From a virus, in the IMG/VR virus record IMGVR_UViG_3300042881_002568, positions 1 to 23,184 of that record: a stretch of DNA of 23,184 bases. One strand, written 5' to 3'. Below the pieces are notes generated by a model. That model did not search any database, had not been told where the DNA came from, and was given only the letters and a program-made list of their open reading frames with translations. Position 1 is the stretch's first letter, and each line of letters begins with the position of its first letter. The translations under genes and the position numbers were made by a program. Below, piece after piece: positions 7,240 through 13,706 of the stretch.

Positions 7240-7541
7240 TGATACTAGAGAGTCAAACAATGTATAGGGATCTAAACCTACGGCTTCCTGAGACTCTCTT
7301 TTTTCACTTGGAAAGACAAGCGGAGGAGCAAGGCGTTTCATTTGATTCGCTGTGCTTCTCCCTTCTTTCCGGGCAAAAACAAGAGTCTTTCCTTGTGGAT
7401 CCGTCATATTACGAGTCAATGACACTTGACATTTTAAGAAAACAAATCCGCAAAGTTGTAGAGAGCGATCTCCCCAAGGAGGAAGTTCGCAAAAGAGTTA
7501 ACGCTCTTGAGTTTCAAATCTCTCGGAGATACATTCGATGA
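7239..7541 (+). CDS. Small ribbon-helix-helix-like protein (100 aa)
   Basis: The N-terminal part reads as a ribbon-helix-helix (Arc/CopG type) unit: strand YRDLNLRLP, helix ETLFFHLERQAEEQG, turn VSFD, helix SLCFSLLSG. In RHH proteins the strand enters the DNA major groove as a dimer. The C-terminal half is charged and helical (LDILRKQIRKVVESDLPKEEVRKRVNALEFQISRRYIR). ATG 7239 overlaps the sheath stop; an in-frame ATG at 7260, with AGAG eight bases upstream, would place the strand at the very N-terminus and may be the real start. It lies between sheath and gp25-like genes and overlaps the latter by ATGA. It may be a late regulator or a structural helper that only resembles RHH. Confidence 0.6.
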   Translation: MILESQTMYRDLNLRLPETLFFHLERQAEEQGVSFDSLCFSLLSGQKQESFLVDPSYYESMTLDILRKQIRKVVESDLPKEEVRKRVNALEFQISRRYIR

Positions 7542-7915
7542 GTGAAGTTACAGTTGCATCCCCTCAAATCCGAGGCATCACTTACCCTCTCACGGTTGAG
7601 AACGGAAACCTGGCAACAAGCACAGACTACGATCTTACCACTCAACAAATTCGCAGTGTCATTGAAACACGATACTACGAGCGAGTAATGCGTGCGGAGT
7701 ACGGTATCGGAGACTACGTCCTTGAGGTTCTCGATCCCGGTCAAATCAACTCTGCTATTCAATACAGTATTTTACAAAATGTGGCCGGTCTCACCGACAT
7801 TAGCGTAACCGGCAACTGGAAAGTAGATGGGGATGACGGTTTATATTACGTATTTATAGTGTATGAAGTGGACGGCATTCCTCAACCCCCGCTCAACTTC
7901 ACACTGGCTAACTAA
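7538..7915 (+). CDS. Baseplate wedge protein, gp25/gpW family (125 aa)
   Basis: T4 gp25 and P2 gpW are lysozyme-fold proteins that sit in the baseplate inner ring and seed sheath assembly. The family signature is clear: GITYPLTVENGNLATSTDYDL (about residues 13-33, matching 'G..fPl....G.v..s.d...i'), then IRSVIETRYYERVMRAEYGIG (about 38-58, matching 'I...l.T..GeR.mrpeyG'). A C-terminal beta region follows (VTGNWKVDGDDGLYYVFIVYEV). Length is normal for the family. ATG 7538 overlaps the previous stop as ATGA. It closes the sheath cassette; a GGGTAAAA motif follows two bases after its stop. Confidence 0.9.
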   Translation: MSEVTVASPQIRGITYPLTVENGNLATSTDYDLTTQQIRSVIETRYYERVMRAEYGIGDYVLEVLDPGQINSAIQYSILQNVAGLTDISVTGNWKVDGDDGLYYVFIVYEVDGIPQPPLNFTLAN

Positions 7916-7917
7916 CC

Positions 7918-7925
7918 GGGTAAAA
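7918..7925 (+). promoter_or_regulatory. GGGTAAAA cassette-boundary motif, copy 3
   Basis: Exact octamer in the 44-base gap between the gp25-like and portal genes, 34 bases before the portal ATG. A second GGG starts 20 bases after the first G, an arrangement also seen with 18-19 base spacing at copies 4 and 6. Confidence 0.42.
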
Positions 7926-7959
7926 ATAACCAACACAGGGCAAATCACGAGAGACTTGG

Positions 7960-9549
7960 ATGGCGCAACGATTCAAGACAGCACCAGTCCCATCGGGTGA
8001 AGTCGCAAGGTACACAAGCGACCCGTATAATCTATCGTCCATTTATATGTTCGGTAGTTCCTCTCCCTTTACGGGGCAGGGGAACACGATCGTGCGCCCG
8101 AACGATGACCTCCTCATTCAAAAAGGTGGTAACAGGGCTCTCGTAGTTTATCAACGCTTGCTCTACGATGAGCAAGTGCAAGCTTGCTTTCGAAAGTTAC
8201 TGCAAGAAGTAACTTCTCGACCCTGGTACATTCAGCAATACTCAGACAAACCTGGAGACCTCGCAGTGCGCGACTTTGTCGCTGAGGTTCTCGAGGAAAT
8301 GCCTCTCGACGACATTTATACAGGAATGGCAGAGGCTCTAATCGCTGGTTTCTCCGTTGGAGAAATCATGTGGAAGAAAACGAAGCGCGGTGTGATACCT
8401 TTTGACGTTCGCATGCGCGATCAACGCCGTTTCGTTTTTCAAGAGGAGCAAGATGCTGCCAACGGTTTCACAATGCGTTGCCTCACCTTCAACCGCATGT
8501 TCGAAGGTGTGGAACTACCGCAACGAAAGTTTATCGTTAGCCGCTACTGGGTTTCGCACAATGGTGACCCGTATGGCGCTGCGCTGGGCCGAATCCTTTA
8601 TCCACTTGTCAAGTTTCGCCGTCGCGCCATCGAGTCATACGTCCTCTATGGTGACCGCTACGCTACGCCAACAGCTGTTGCAAAAGCTCCGCTCTCCGCA
8701 AGCACGCGAGAGTTGGACACACTTTACGGACATCTCTCCAACCTGTCCCAAGAAACCGCAATGATTCTACCGGAAGGGTACGAACTTGAGTTCGTCGTTC
8801 CCTCCGGGTCTCCCGAGGTTTTTAAAAACCTGATTGATTACATCGACAAAGAGATTTCTCTTGTTATTTGTGGAGAGGATGAGGCAGGGCAAGCTGAAGC
8901 TGGCTCCCGAGCTTCCTCCCAGGTTGCCAACACCATTCGCGTGGTCCGTGCCAGTGAAATTTCTGAGATGCTGTCACAAACTCTATCTCAGACCCTGGTT
9001 CGTTGGATTGTCGATCTGAACTTCGGTACCGACGTAGCAGCACCCTATCTCACTCGTGAGTTTCGCATCGAAGAGTCCCCCCTCACGATGCCTGACATCT
9101 CTCTCCTCATTCAGTCCGGATACACTCCTCGCAAAGAGTGGCTTGAGCGTCACTTCCGAGTGGAGCTGGAGGATAAGAAATCAGAAAGCGGAGAAGAAGC
9201 CACAACCTATGATCCTCAAAAAGATCAAGACTTGTTCGGATCTATTTTTGGCTCTAATGCTTCGGGACAACCGACAGCAGAGCAACAACAAGCAGCTTCT
9301 CAGGATCTTCAAGCTGCTGCCAACGAGACCGCCTTACCGGCTGGTGCGGCGCCTGAGGAAGGACAATCAGACGCTGTATCCCAACCTTCACCCGAAGACG
9401 AACTAGGGCAGGCGATTGATACAATGCCTGGGTCGGGTGAAGGAATGCCTGAGATGTCTCTTGAGGATTTGCTGGAAGGGGAAGATCAAAAACCTTTCGG
9501 CAATCAAAAAATCTCGGAAGACGAAGCTGTAGAGATGGATCGTAAGTAG
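7960..9549 (+). CDS. Portal protein, Mu gp29 / DUF935-like (529 aa)
   Basis: The portal ring occupies one capsid vertex, nucleates head assembly, and passes DNA during packaging and ejection. The DUF935-type layout is visible. The stem-proximal start is GNRALVVYQRLLYDEQVQ (about residues 47-64) and SRPWYI. Next come MAEALIAGFSVGEIMWKK (about 119-136) and RDQRRFVF. The core is PQRKFIVSRYW...DPYGAALGRILYPLVKFRR (about 187-225), with YGDRYATPTAV. The clip/stem helices lie at about 300-350 (VICGEDEAGQAEAGSRASSQ; LSQTLVRWIVDLNFG). The last 100 residues are Gln/Ala-rich and then acidic, probably disordered. ATG 7960 has a weak GAGA upstream. Length fits Mu gp29 (about 510 aa). It is followed directly by the protease-scaffold gene, as in Mu-type heads. 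Confidence 0.86.
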   Translation: MAQRFKTAPVPSGEVARYTSDPYNLSSIYMFGSSSPFTGQGNTIVRPNDDLLIQKGGNRALVVYQRLLYDEQVQACFRKLLQEVTSRPWYIQQYSDKPGDLAVRDFVAEVLEEMPLDDIYTGMAEALIAGFSVGEIMWKKTKRGVIPFDVRMRDQRRFVFQEEQDAANGFTMRCLTFNRMFEGVELPQRKFIVSRYWVSHNGDPYGAALGRILYPLVKFRRRAIESYVLYGDRYATPTAVAKAPLSASTRELDTLYGHLSNLSQETAMILPEGYELEFVVPSGSPEVFKNLIDYIDKEISLVICGEDEAGQAEAGSRASSQVANTIRVVRASEISEMLSQTLSQTLVRWIVDLNFGTDVAAPYLTREFRIEESPLTMPDISLLIQSGYTPRKEWLERHFRVELEDKKSESGEEATTYDPQKDQDLFGSIFGSNASGQPTAEQQQAASQDLQAAANETALPAGAAPEEGQSDAVSQPSPEDELGQAIDTMPGSGEGMPEMSLEDLLEGEDQKPFGNQKISEDEAVEMDRK

Positions 9550-9556
9550 GGTAAAA
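9549..9556 (+). promoter_or_regulatory. GGGTAAAA cassette-boundary motif, copy 4
   Basis: Exact octamer beginning on the last base of the portal stop codon (TAG 9547-9549), 28 bases before the GTG of the protease-scaffold gene. The left flank GTAAGTA is identical to that of copy 6. Confidence 0.42.
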
Positions 9557-9584
9557 ACTGAACAATGGGTCACTAATAAACACG

Positions 9585-12251
9585 GTGTTTACAAAACGCA
9601 TCCACGTCTTCAAAGCAGGTGATCAAACCTCTGCCCAAGGAGTTCAGAGACACTTCTCTGAAAAGGACCTTGAGCAGGTGGTTAAAACTTACGATCCCTC
9701 GATCCATGAAGCGCCCCTCGTAATCGGTCACGCAGGCGACAATGACAGCCTTCCTGCATATGGTTGGATCCAAGGATTCAGCAAGCAGGGGGGCAATTTG
9801 TATGCCGACGTCGCTTTTACGGATACGGCAAAAGATCTGGTGAAGGACGGTCATTATCGCAAGGTTTCGATCTCATTCTACTCACCCGATAGTGCCATCA
9901 ATCCTCACAAAGGAAAGTGGAGTGCCCGACACCTCGCCTTGCTGGGGGCCTCTCCCCCGGCGGTAAAAGGTTTAGAACCCTTCTCCTTCTCGGAGGCGGA
10001 GGGAGTCTACGACTTTGCCGTAGCTCTCGCTCCCTCGGATATCTTCGATGAGGAACTTGGTCCCACGCTTATTGTGGAAAAAAGCCCCCTCGAAATGCTC
10101 CGAGAGAAACTTGAGGCCGTCCGCGAGGACGTCTCAGGTGCGGTAAAAGAACTACAAGGTAATCAACAAGCACAACCTACCGAGGAACTGGAAGAAGTTA
10201 CCACATCGTCCGTTACCGAACAACCGGAACTCGGACAAATGGCTAACCCAGACGCTCCCCAATTCAAAGAATCTACAAAACACGTGGGTCGCGAAGGTAC
10301 TGAAATCGCTCAGCAAACGGCTGACCTCGAAACTCAATTTCCGGAAGAGGAATTTATGGAACAAGGAAAAATCAGCCGGAAGCACGCTAAAGGTGCCCAC
10401 GGCCAAGTCATGCAAGTCGTAGAAAACGTCTACGAGGAAGCACACAAAGAATCGACCGACGAGCGTAAAGCCGCTGCCGACCGTGCCTTCGAAGCCAAGC
10501 GCATGAAGAAGGAAGGTAAGCCCGGCGAAGCCAAAGAGGTCAAGCGTTTTGGTAAGGAAGAGGACAAACTCATCAAAGAGGCTAAGCACTCTGAGGATGA
10601 GGACTCTGCCGACCACGCTGAGAATGATGAGTTCGGTCGTTATGACACCGCTCGCTCTAATTCTGACGGTTACGTTGATCGCATGAAGACCGGTAAGCAG
10701 GGTGCTAGCGGAAACGTGGAGCGCATGAAGACTGCAAAGTCTGGTGAGCAAGATCGCGATCGTATGCACACCGCCGAGAACGGTGAGCAAGACGAAGATC
10801 GTATGCATACCGCCAAGGCTTCCATGGCTGACGCTGATGGTGAGAGCCGCTGGGCTGGTCAAGAAGATGGTTACGATCAAGTAACCAACATGGACCAGTA
10901 CGACGCTGGCCTGGACGATTATCCCGAAGGCAACAAGCCCAAAATGTCTACTGGCACCGACCCCTACGGTCGTGACGAAACCGAAACCAAGATGCCGACT
11001 GAGTCGGAAGAAATGCCTGATGACGAAGTATTTGCGGTGTCAACCGTGAACGTAATGTCTGATGGCAGCATGCGTGTACTTCGCACAAAATCCTCAGACT
11101 CTCGCGCCAAGTCTGCCAAAATGCACGACCTTCTCTATGCTGAAGGCGGTCCCCAAGCTGACGAAATGACCGGCGAAGACGGTGTAACCACCGCCCGCAA
11201 GTCCATGAAGGGCAGCAAAATGGTTGAGCATGCCGAGTATGAGACTGACGACGCTGATAGCGATGCCAGCCTGGAAACTCTGCGTCACGAAATTGGCGAT
11301 GGTAAAAAGTCCAAGAGCCGTCAGCTCACCCCTGGCGCCATGGACACCATTGATGACCCCGGTCAGATCGTTGGCCCTGACGGTGCCTTCGCTGAGTCCT
11401 ACAAGGGCGAGCCCAAGGCCAAGTCCAAGCAGCTGACCCCTGGTGCTATGGACACCGTTGAGGATCCTGATCAAATCACCGGACCTGACGGTGTTTATGG
11501 AGAGGCCTCCCTGCAGTCTCTCCGTGATAACATCGGCGACGGTAAGAAGTCCAAAGCCAAGCAACTCACCCCTGGCGCTATGGACACCGTGACCGATCCT
11601 GCTGAGGTTTCGAAGAAATCTGGCGGCGTCTATGCTGAGGAGCATGGCGAGAAGAAAGATCCCTACACCAAGACCGGTTTCGGTTCCACCTACGAAGAAG
11701 GTGAAGGCGATGACGGTGTTGATGAGGGTGAAGAGGACTACAACGAGCTGAGCGTTGATCACTCCGGTTGTGGCATGAACTATGGTGGCATGAGCTCCAT
11801 GGGTCATCGCAGCATGAACCCTGGTATGGATATGTCTGCCATGTACGAGGAACTTGCCAGCCTCAAGCGCAGCTATGCTGAGCTGGAGCGCAAGCACCGT
11901 GAAGAGAAAATGAACTTCCGTCGGATGCAAATGGCTGAGGCCATTGGTCATCTGTACACCGAGGGTCGTCTGACCGACGGCATCATGCCCGAGCAAGAGC
12001 TGATCTCTTACGCCGAAGGCCTGGAGTTTGGCACCCTGGAGTTCTCCGAGGGTGAAACCGCAGCCACCAAGCTGCTGAATCTGCTGAGCAATCTGCCCCC
12101 GATGGTTCACTTCGGTGAGGTTGCCGGTGGTACATTCCAGTTTGCTGAAGAGTCTGATCTGGATCCCCATGAGAAGGCTCTGAAGATGGTGGAAGCTTCT
12201 GAAGGGCAACTGGATTACGTGGAAGCCCTGAAGAAGGCTATGTTTAGCTGA
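9585..12251 (+). CDS. Prohead protease fused to scaffold (Mu gpI-like protease plus long scaffold; 888 aa)
   Basis: Residues 1-135 match Mu-like I protease. Visible motifs are PLVIGHAGD (His49), LPAYGWIQG, LYADVAFTDTAKDLV, GHYRKVSISFYSP (Ser95/Ser97) and RHLALLGASPPAVKGLEPF. By analogy with HK97-type prohead proteases, His49 and Ser95 or Ser97, about 46-48 residues apart, are candidate catalytic residues (inference). The rest is a highly charged scaffold: 13-14-residue RM(K/H)T repeats (366-410), three QLTPGAMDT repeats (about 560-675), a coiled coil (about 755-790, MYEELASLKRSYAELERKH) and a conserved-looking C-terminus ending YVEALKKAMFS. GTG 9585 is the only usable start after the in-frame TAA at 9552, and no Shine-Dalgarno is visible. 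In Mu and lambda, scaffold is also made from an internal start; a candidate exists here at 10356. The scaffold is unusually long. Confidence 0.86.
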   Translation: MFTKRIHVFKAGDQTSAQGVQRHFSEKDLEQVVKTYDPSIHEAPLVIGHAGDNDSLPAYGWIQGFSKQGGNLYADVAFTDTAKDLVKDGHYRKVSISFYSPDSAINPHKGKWSARHLALLGASPPAVKGLEPFSFSEAEGVYDFAVALAPSDIFDEELGPTLIVEKSPLEMLREKLEAVREDVSGAVKELQGNQQAQPTEELEEVTTSSVTEQPELGQMANPDAPQFKESTKHVGREGTEIAQQTADLETQFPEEEFMEQGKISRKHAKGAHGQVMQVVENVYEEAHKESTDERKAAADRAFEAKRMKKEGKPGEAKEVKRFGKEEDKLIKEAKHSEDEDSADHAENDEFGRYDTARSNSDGYVDRMKTGKQGASGNVERMKTAKSGEQDRDRMHTAENGEQDEDRMHTAKASMADADGESRWAGQEDGYDQVTNMDQYDAGLDDYPEGNKPKMSTGTDPYGRDETETKMPTESEEMPDDEVFAVSTVNVMSDGSMRVLRTKSSDSRAKSAKMHDLLYAEGGPQADEMTGEDGVTTARKSMKGSKMVEHAEYETDDADSDASLETLRHEIGDGKKSKSRQLTPGAMDTIDDPGQIVGPDGAFAESYKGEPKAKSKQLTPGAMDTVEDPDQITGPDGVYGEASLQSLRDNIGDGKKSKAKQLTPGAMDTVTDPAEVSKKSGGVYAEEHGEKKDPYTKTGFGSTYEEGEGDDGVDEGEEDYNELSVDHSGCGMNYGGMSSMGHRSMNPGMDMSAMYEELASLKRSYAELERKHREEKMNFRRMQMAEAIGHLYTEGRLTDGIMPEQELISYAEGLEFGTLEFSEGETAATKLLNLLSNLPPMVHFGEVAGGTFQFAEESDLDPHEKALKMVEASEGQLDYVEALKKAMFS
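10356..12251 (+). CDS. Candidate nested scaffold from internal start (631 aa)
   Basis: ATG 10356 is in frame with the protease gene (codon 258) and preceded by GGAAGAGGAA at 10343-10352, with the GAGG core five bases from the start. The product begins MEQGKISRKHAKGAHGQV and would hold the entire scaffold without the protease. Codon use changes near here: the protease part uses TTG and TTA leucines (residues 72, 119, 130), while downstream leucines are almost all CTG, CTC or CTT, as in the capsid protein. Mu Z and lambda Nu3 are made in this nested way (established). An alternative internal ATG at 10239 has a weaker upstream sequence. Whether it is used here is inference. Confidence 0.45.
   Translation: MEQGKISRKHAKGAHGQVMQVVENVYEEAHKESTDERKAAADRAFEAKRMKKEGKPGEAKEVKRFGKEEDKLIKEAKHSEDEDSADHAENDEFGRYDTARSNSDGYVDRMKTGKQGASGNVERMKTAKSGEQDRDRMHTAENGEQDEDRMHTAKASMADADGESRWAGQEDGYDQVTNMDQYDAGLDDYPEGNKPKMSTGTDPYGRDETETKMPTESEEMPDDEVFAVSTVNVMSDGSMRVLRTKSSDSRAKSAKMHDLLYAEGGPQADEMTGEDGVTTARKSMKGSKMVEHAEYETDDADSDASLETLRHEIGDGKKSKSRQLTPGAMDTIDDPGQIVGPDGAFAESYKGEPKAKSKQLTPGAMDTVEDPDQITGPDGVYGEASLQSLRDNIGDGKKSKAKQLTPGAMDTVTDPAEVSKKSGGVYAEEHGEKKDPYTKTGFGSTYEEGEGDDGVDEGEEDYNELSVDHSGCGMNYGGMSSMGHRSMNPGMDMSAMYEELASLKRSYAELERKHREEKMNFRRMQMAEAIGHLYTEGRLTDGIMPEQELISYAEGLEFGTLEFSEGETAATKLLNLLSNLPPMVHFGEVAGGTFQFAEESDLDPHEKALKMVEASEGQLDYVEALKKAMFS
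10680..10820 (+). repeat. RM(K/H)T 13-14-residue repeats in the scaffold
   Basis: Four copies begin at codons 366, 380, 393 and 406 (R of RMKT, RMKT, RMHT, RMHT), at bases 10680, 10722, 10761 and 10800. The units end in GEQD-type or GASG-type linkers. The near-constant 13-14 residue period suggests a regular helical or extended segment made by tandem duplication. Confidence 0.65.
11265..11620 (+). repeat. QLTPGAMDT tandem repeats in the scaffold
   Basis: Three copies of KSK-x-(R/K)-QLTPGAMDT-(I/V)-x-DP occur near 11304, 11421 and 11544. Copies 1 and 3 are preceded by ASL(E/Q)(T/S)LR followed by IGDGKKSK; copies 1 and 2 are followed by GPDG(A/V)(F/Y). The unit is about 35-45 residues. Copies are near-identical in protein but differ in codons. 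Confidence 0.75.
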
Positions 12252-12258
12252 GGTTAGT

Positions 12259-13023
12259 ATGGATCTCCTCTCGATGGTCGGAATGGCTACCAAGCGGAGA
12301 TCCGACTACATGCAACAGGCCAAAACTCTGGCTCGAAAATACAAAGAGCAGCCGAGTCTGGAAGAACGGATGAAGGCAGAGTCCCTTGGCCTGGTGAAAG
12401 GGTTACGAGACAAGTTGATGAAGTGGAACGAATACGAGCGCACAATGCTCGACAAAGTTCTCGTTTCAGCCCTTGCCGCCGTAATCCTTGGGTTAAAAGA
12501 CAAAGCAATCGATCAGAAGCTGGAAAAAGCATGGCCCATCATCGTAGGTGACATGCTCCCGCCTCTTACAAAGTTCTTGGCAGAGACCAAGGAATATATT
12601 GACTCTGGTGTATTACGATTAGGCGATCAAACCGTCGACTTTGCAGATTATGGTCTGCTCGGTGCGGTCCCCGGAGCAATCGATCTCGATGCTGACGTTC
12701 TTGACGGTACCAACCCCGAAGAGGCAGGAACCCAAGAAGCCGAGCAGCAGAGAGCCCAAGGCCGAACCTGGCCTTCCCTTGCAGAGCGAGTTTCTCGCTA
12801 CCTTGCGACACCAACCTTCGCGTTTTTTGCCCTCGGTGAGTACATGGTTGCTCAAGACCTGGGTTTTAAAGAGATGCGTAGAATAGCACGAAACGACCAA
12901 CGAACCTGCGTCGATTGCAGGAACTACGGTCAACAAGGATGGGCACCGATTGGTGAACTTCCGATGCCTGGAAAAGGCTGCCGTTGCTATGATCGTTGTC
13001 GCTGTAGCATTGAGTACCGTTGA
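12259..13023 (+). CDS. MuF-like minor head protein (254 aa)
   Basis: MuF-family proteins bind the inside of the portal vertex and are needed for head assembly. The C-terminal signature is visible: KEMRRIARNDQRTCVDC (Cys217, Cys220), then a glycine/proline-rich spacer and GKGCRCYDRCRCSIEYR (Cys241, 243, 247, 249). The paired cysteines suggest a metal-binding knuckle. The N-terminal part is helical and basic (RRSDYMQQAKTLARKYKEQ) with a hydrophobic helix around residues 63-80 (TMLDKVLVSALAAVILGL), and is shorter than in typical MuF proteins. ATG 12259 has GAGG at 12250-12253, five bases upstream, overlapping the scaffold stop. Its place after portal and protease-scaffold supports the call; the family assignment rests mainly on the C-terminus. 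Confidence 0.7.
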   Translation: MDLLSMVGMATKRRSDYMQQAKTLARKYKEQPSLEERMKAESLGLVKGLRDKLMKWNEYERTMLDKVLVSALAAVILGLKDKAIDQKLEKAWPIIVGDMLPPLTKFLAETKEYIDSGVLRLGDQTVDFADYGLLGAVPGAIDLDADVLDGTNPEEAGTQEAEQQRAQGRTWPSLAERVSRYLATPTFAFFALGEYMVAQDLGFKEMRRIARNDQRTCVDCRNYGQQGWAPIGELPMPGKGCRCYDRCRCSIEYR

Positions 13024-13031
13024 GGGTAAAA
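13024..13031 (+). promoter_or_regulatory. GGGTAAAA cassette-boundary motif, copy 5
   Basis: Exact octamer immediately after TGA 13021-13023, at the head of the 90-base leader of the decoration/capsid cassette, 82 bases before the ATG at 13114. The leader also has short alternative pairings (13035-13039 with 13049-13053; 13045-13049 with 13063-13067) of uncertain meaning. Confidence 0.42.
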
Positions 13032-13113
13032 ATGGTTACTGCAGCTAGGTAACAAAACAAGTCCTAGAGCAAACAAACTCAACCTTTGAAGTCCCTTACC
13101 TTAGGATAAAAAT

Positions 13114-13605
13114 ATGGCTACTAACGCCGCGCCTATCTATGGCAAACAGTATATCCGTTACGCTGAGACCTGGGAAGCCGCTGTGGATGCCCAAGTCGGT
13201 TCCCCCGACGACCTGGCTGCTGGTACCGCTACCGGTATCGTAGAAGTCGGTGAGCTCCGCGCTGTGGTTCCCGCCACCTACGCTGGCGCCAACATTGCTG
13301 CCGATCCTGGCGCTATCGTTGGTTTTGCCGGAGCTATCTGCGGTGTGAACCAGGCCTACATGCCTACCGCTCTGGCTCAGCCCTACACAGCTCGTCAGCT
13401 GACCGTGGCTAACTCGGGTCTGCTGCTGGTTGAAGTGGCTCCTGCCGCTGCCGCCATCCAGCCCAACACTCCGCTTCGCCTTAATCTCCTGGGTCAGGCT
13501 GTTGACGCTGGTGGACAACTCGCCAGCTACGACGGCACTCAGCCCACCGTTCGCGAAGCCGTGAACATCGGTGGTCGCAAGCTGGTGCTCGTTTCGTTCG
13601 CCTGA
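13114..13605 (+). CDS. Probable head decoration/stabilisation protein (163 aa)
   Basis: Lambda gpD-like and cement (DUF2190-like) proteins stabilise the expanded capsid and are encoded just before the major capsid gene, as here. The sequence is Ala/Val/Gly-rich and beta-type (TGIVEVGELRAVVPATYAGANI; GAIVGFAGAICGV; LLLVEVAPAAAAI; GGRKLVLVSFA), without transmembrane or signal features. The start is supported by AGGA at 13103-13106, seven bases upstream of ATG 13114. Codon bias is extreme and similar to the capsid gene, consistent with an abundant virion protein. The family call is by position, size and composition; I cannot confirm a specific domain. Confidence 0.6.
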   Translation: MATNAAPIYGKQYIRYAETWEAAVDAQVGSPDDLAAGTATGIVEVGELRAVVPATYAGANIAADPGAIVGFAGAICGVNQAYMPTALAQPYTARQLTVANSGLLLVEVAPAAAAIQPNTPLRLNLLGQAVDAGGQLASYDGTQPTVREAVNIGGRKLVLVSFA

Positions 13606-13629
13606 TTTATAGTCTGGTTTATTACATTT

Positions 13630-13674
13630 GGCTGGGCATCCTTGCGGTGTAAGTCCCAGCCCTGTGTGCACACA
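13630..13674 (+). other. Hairpin and palindrome in the capsid gene leader
   Basis: In the 101-base gap before the capsid gene, GGCTGGG (13630-13636) pairs with CCCAGCC (13655-13661) around an 18-base loop. The 12-base perfect palindrome TGTGTGCACACA follows at 13663-13674. No T-run follows, so it is not a standard intrinsic terminator; it may be an mRNA stability, processing or protein-binding element. Confidence 0.45.
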
Positions 13675-13706
13675 TTTGAAGTCAAAGATTACGGAGACCC
13701 CCTCCC

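Noticed and set aside
9565-9576. Three-codon ATG GGT CAC TAA just before the protease gene
   Set aside because: Too short to judge as a leader peptide and without a Shine-Dalgarno sequence.
10680-11620. Repeats considered as a possible CRISPR-like array
   Set aside because: The repeats are in frame, diverged at codon third positions, and conserved as protein, so they are coding repeats.
11094-12293. A 399-codon - strand frame opposite the scaffold
   Set aside because: It is a codon-bias shadow of the scaffold, lacks a recognisable product, and would be the only - strand gene in the window.
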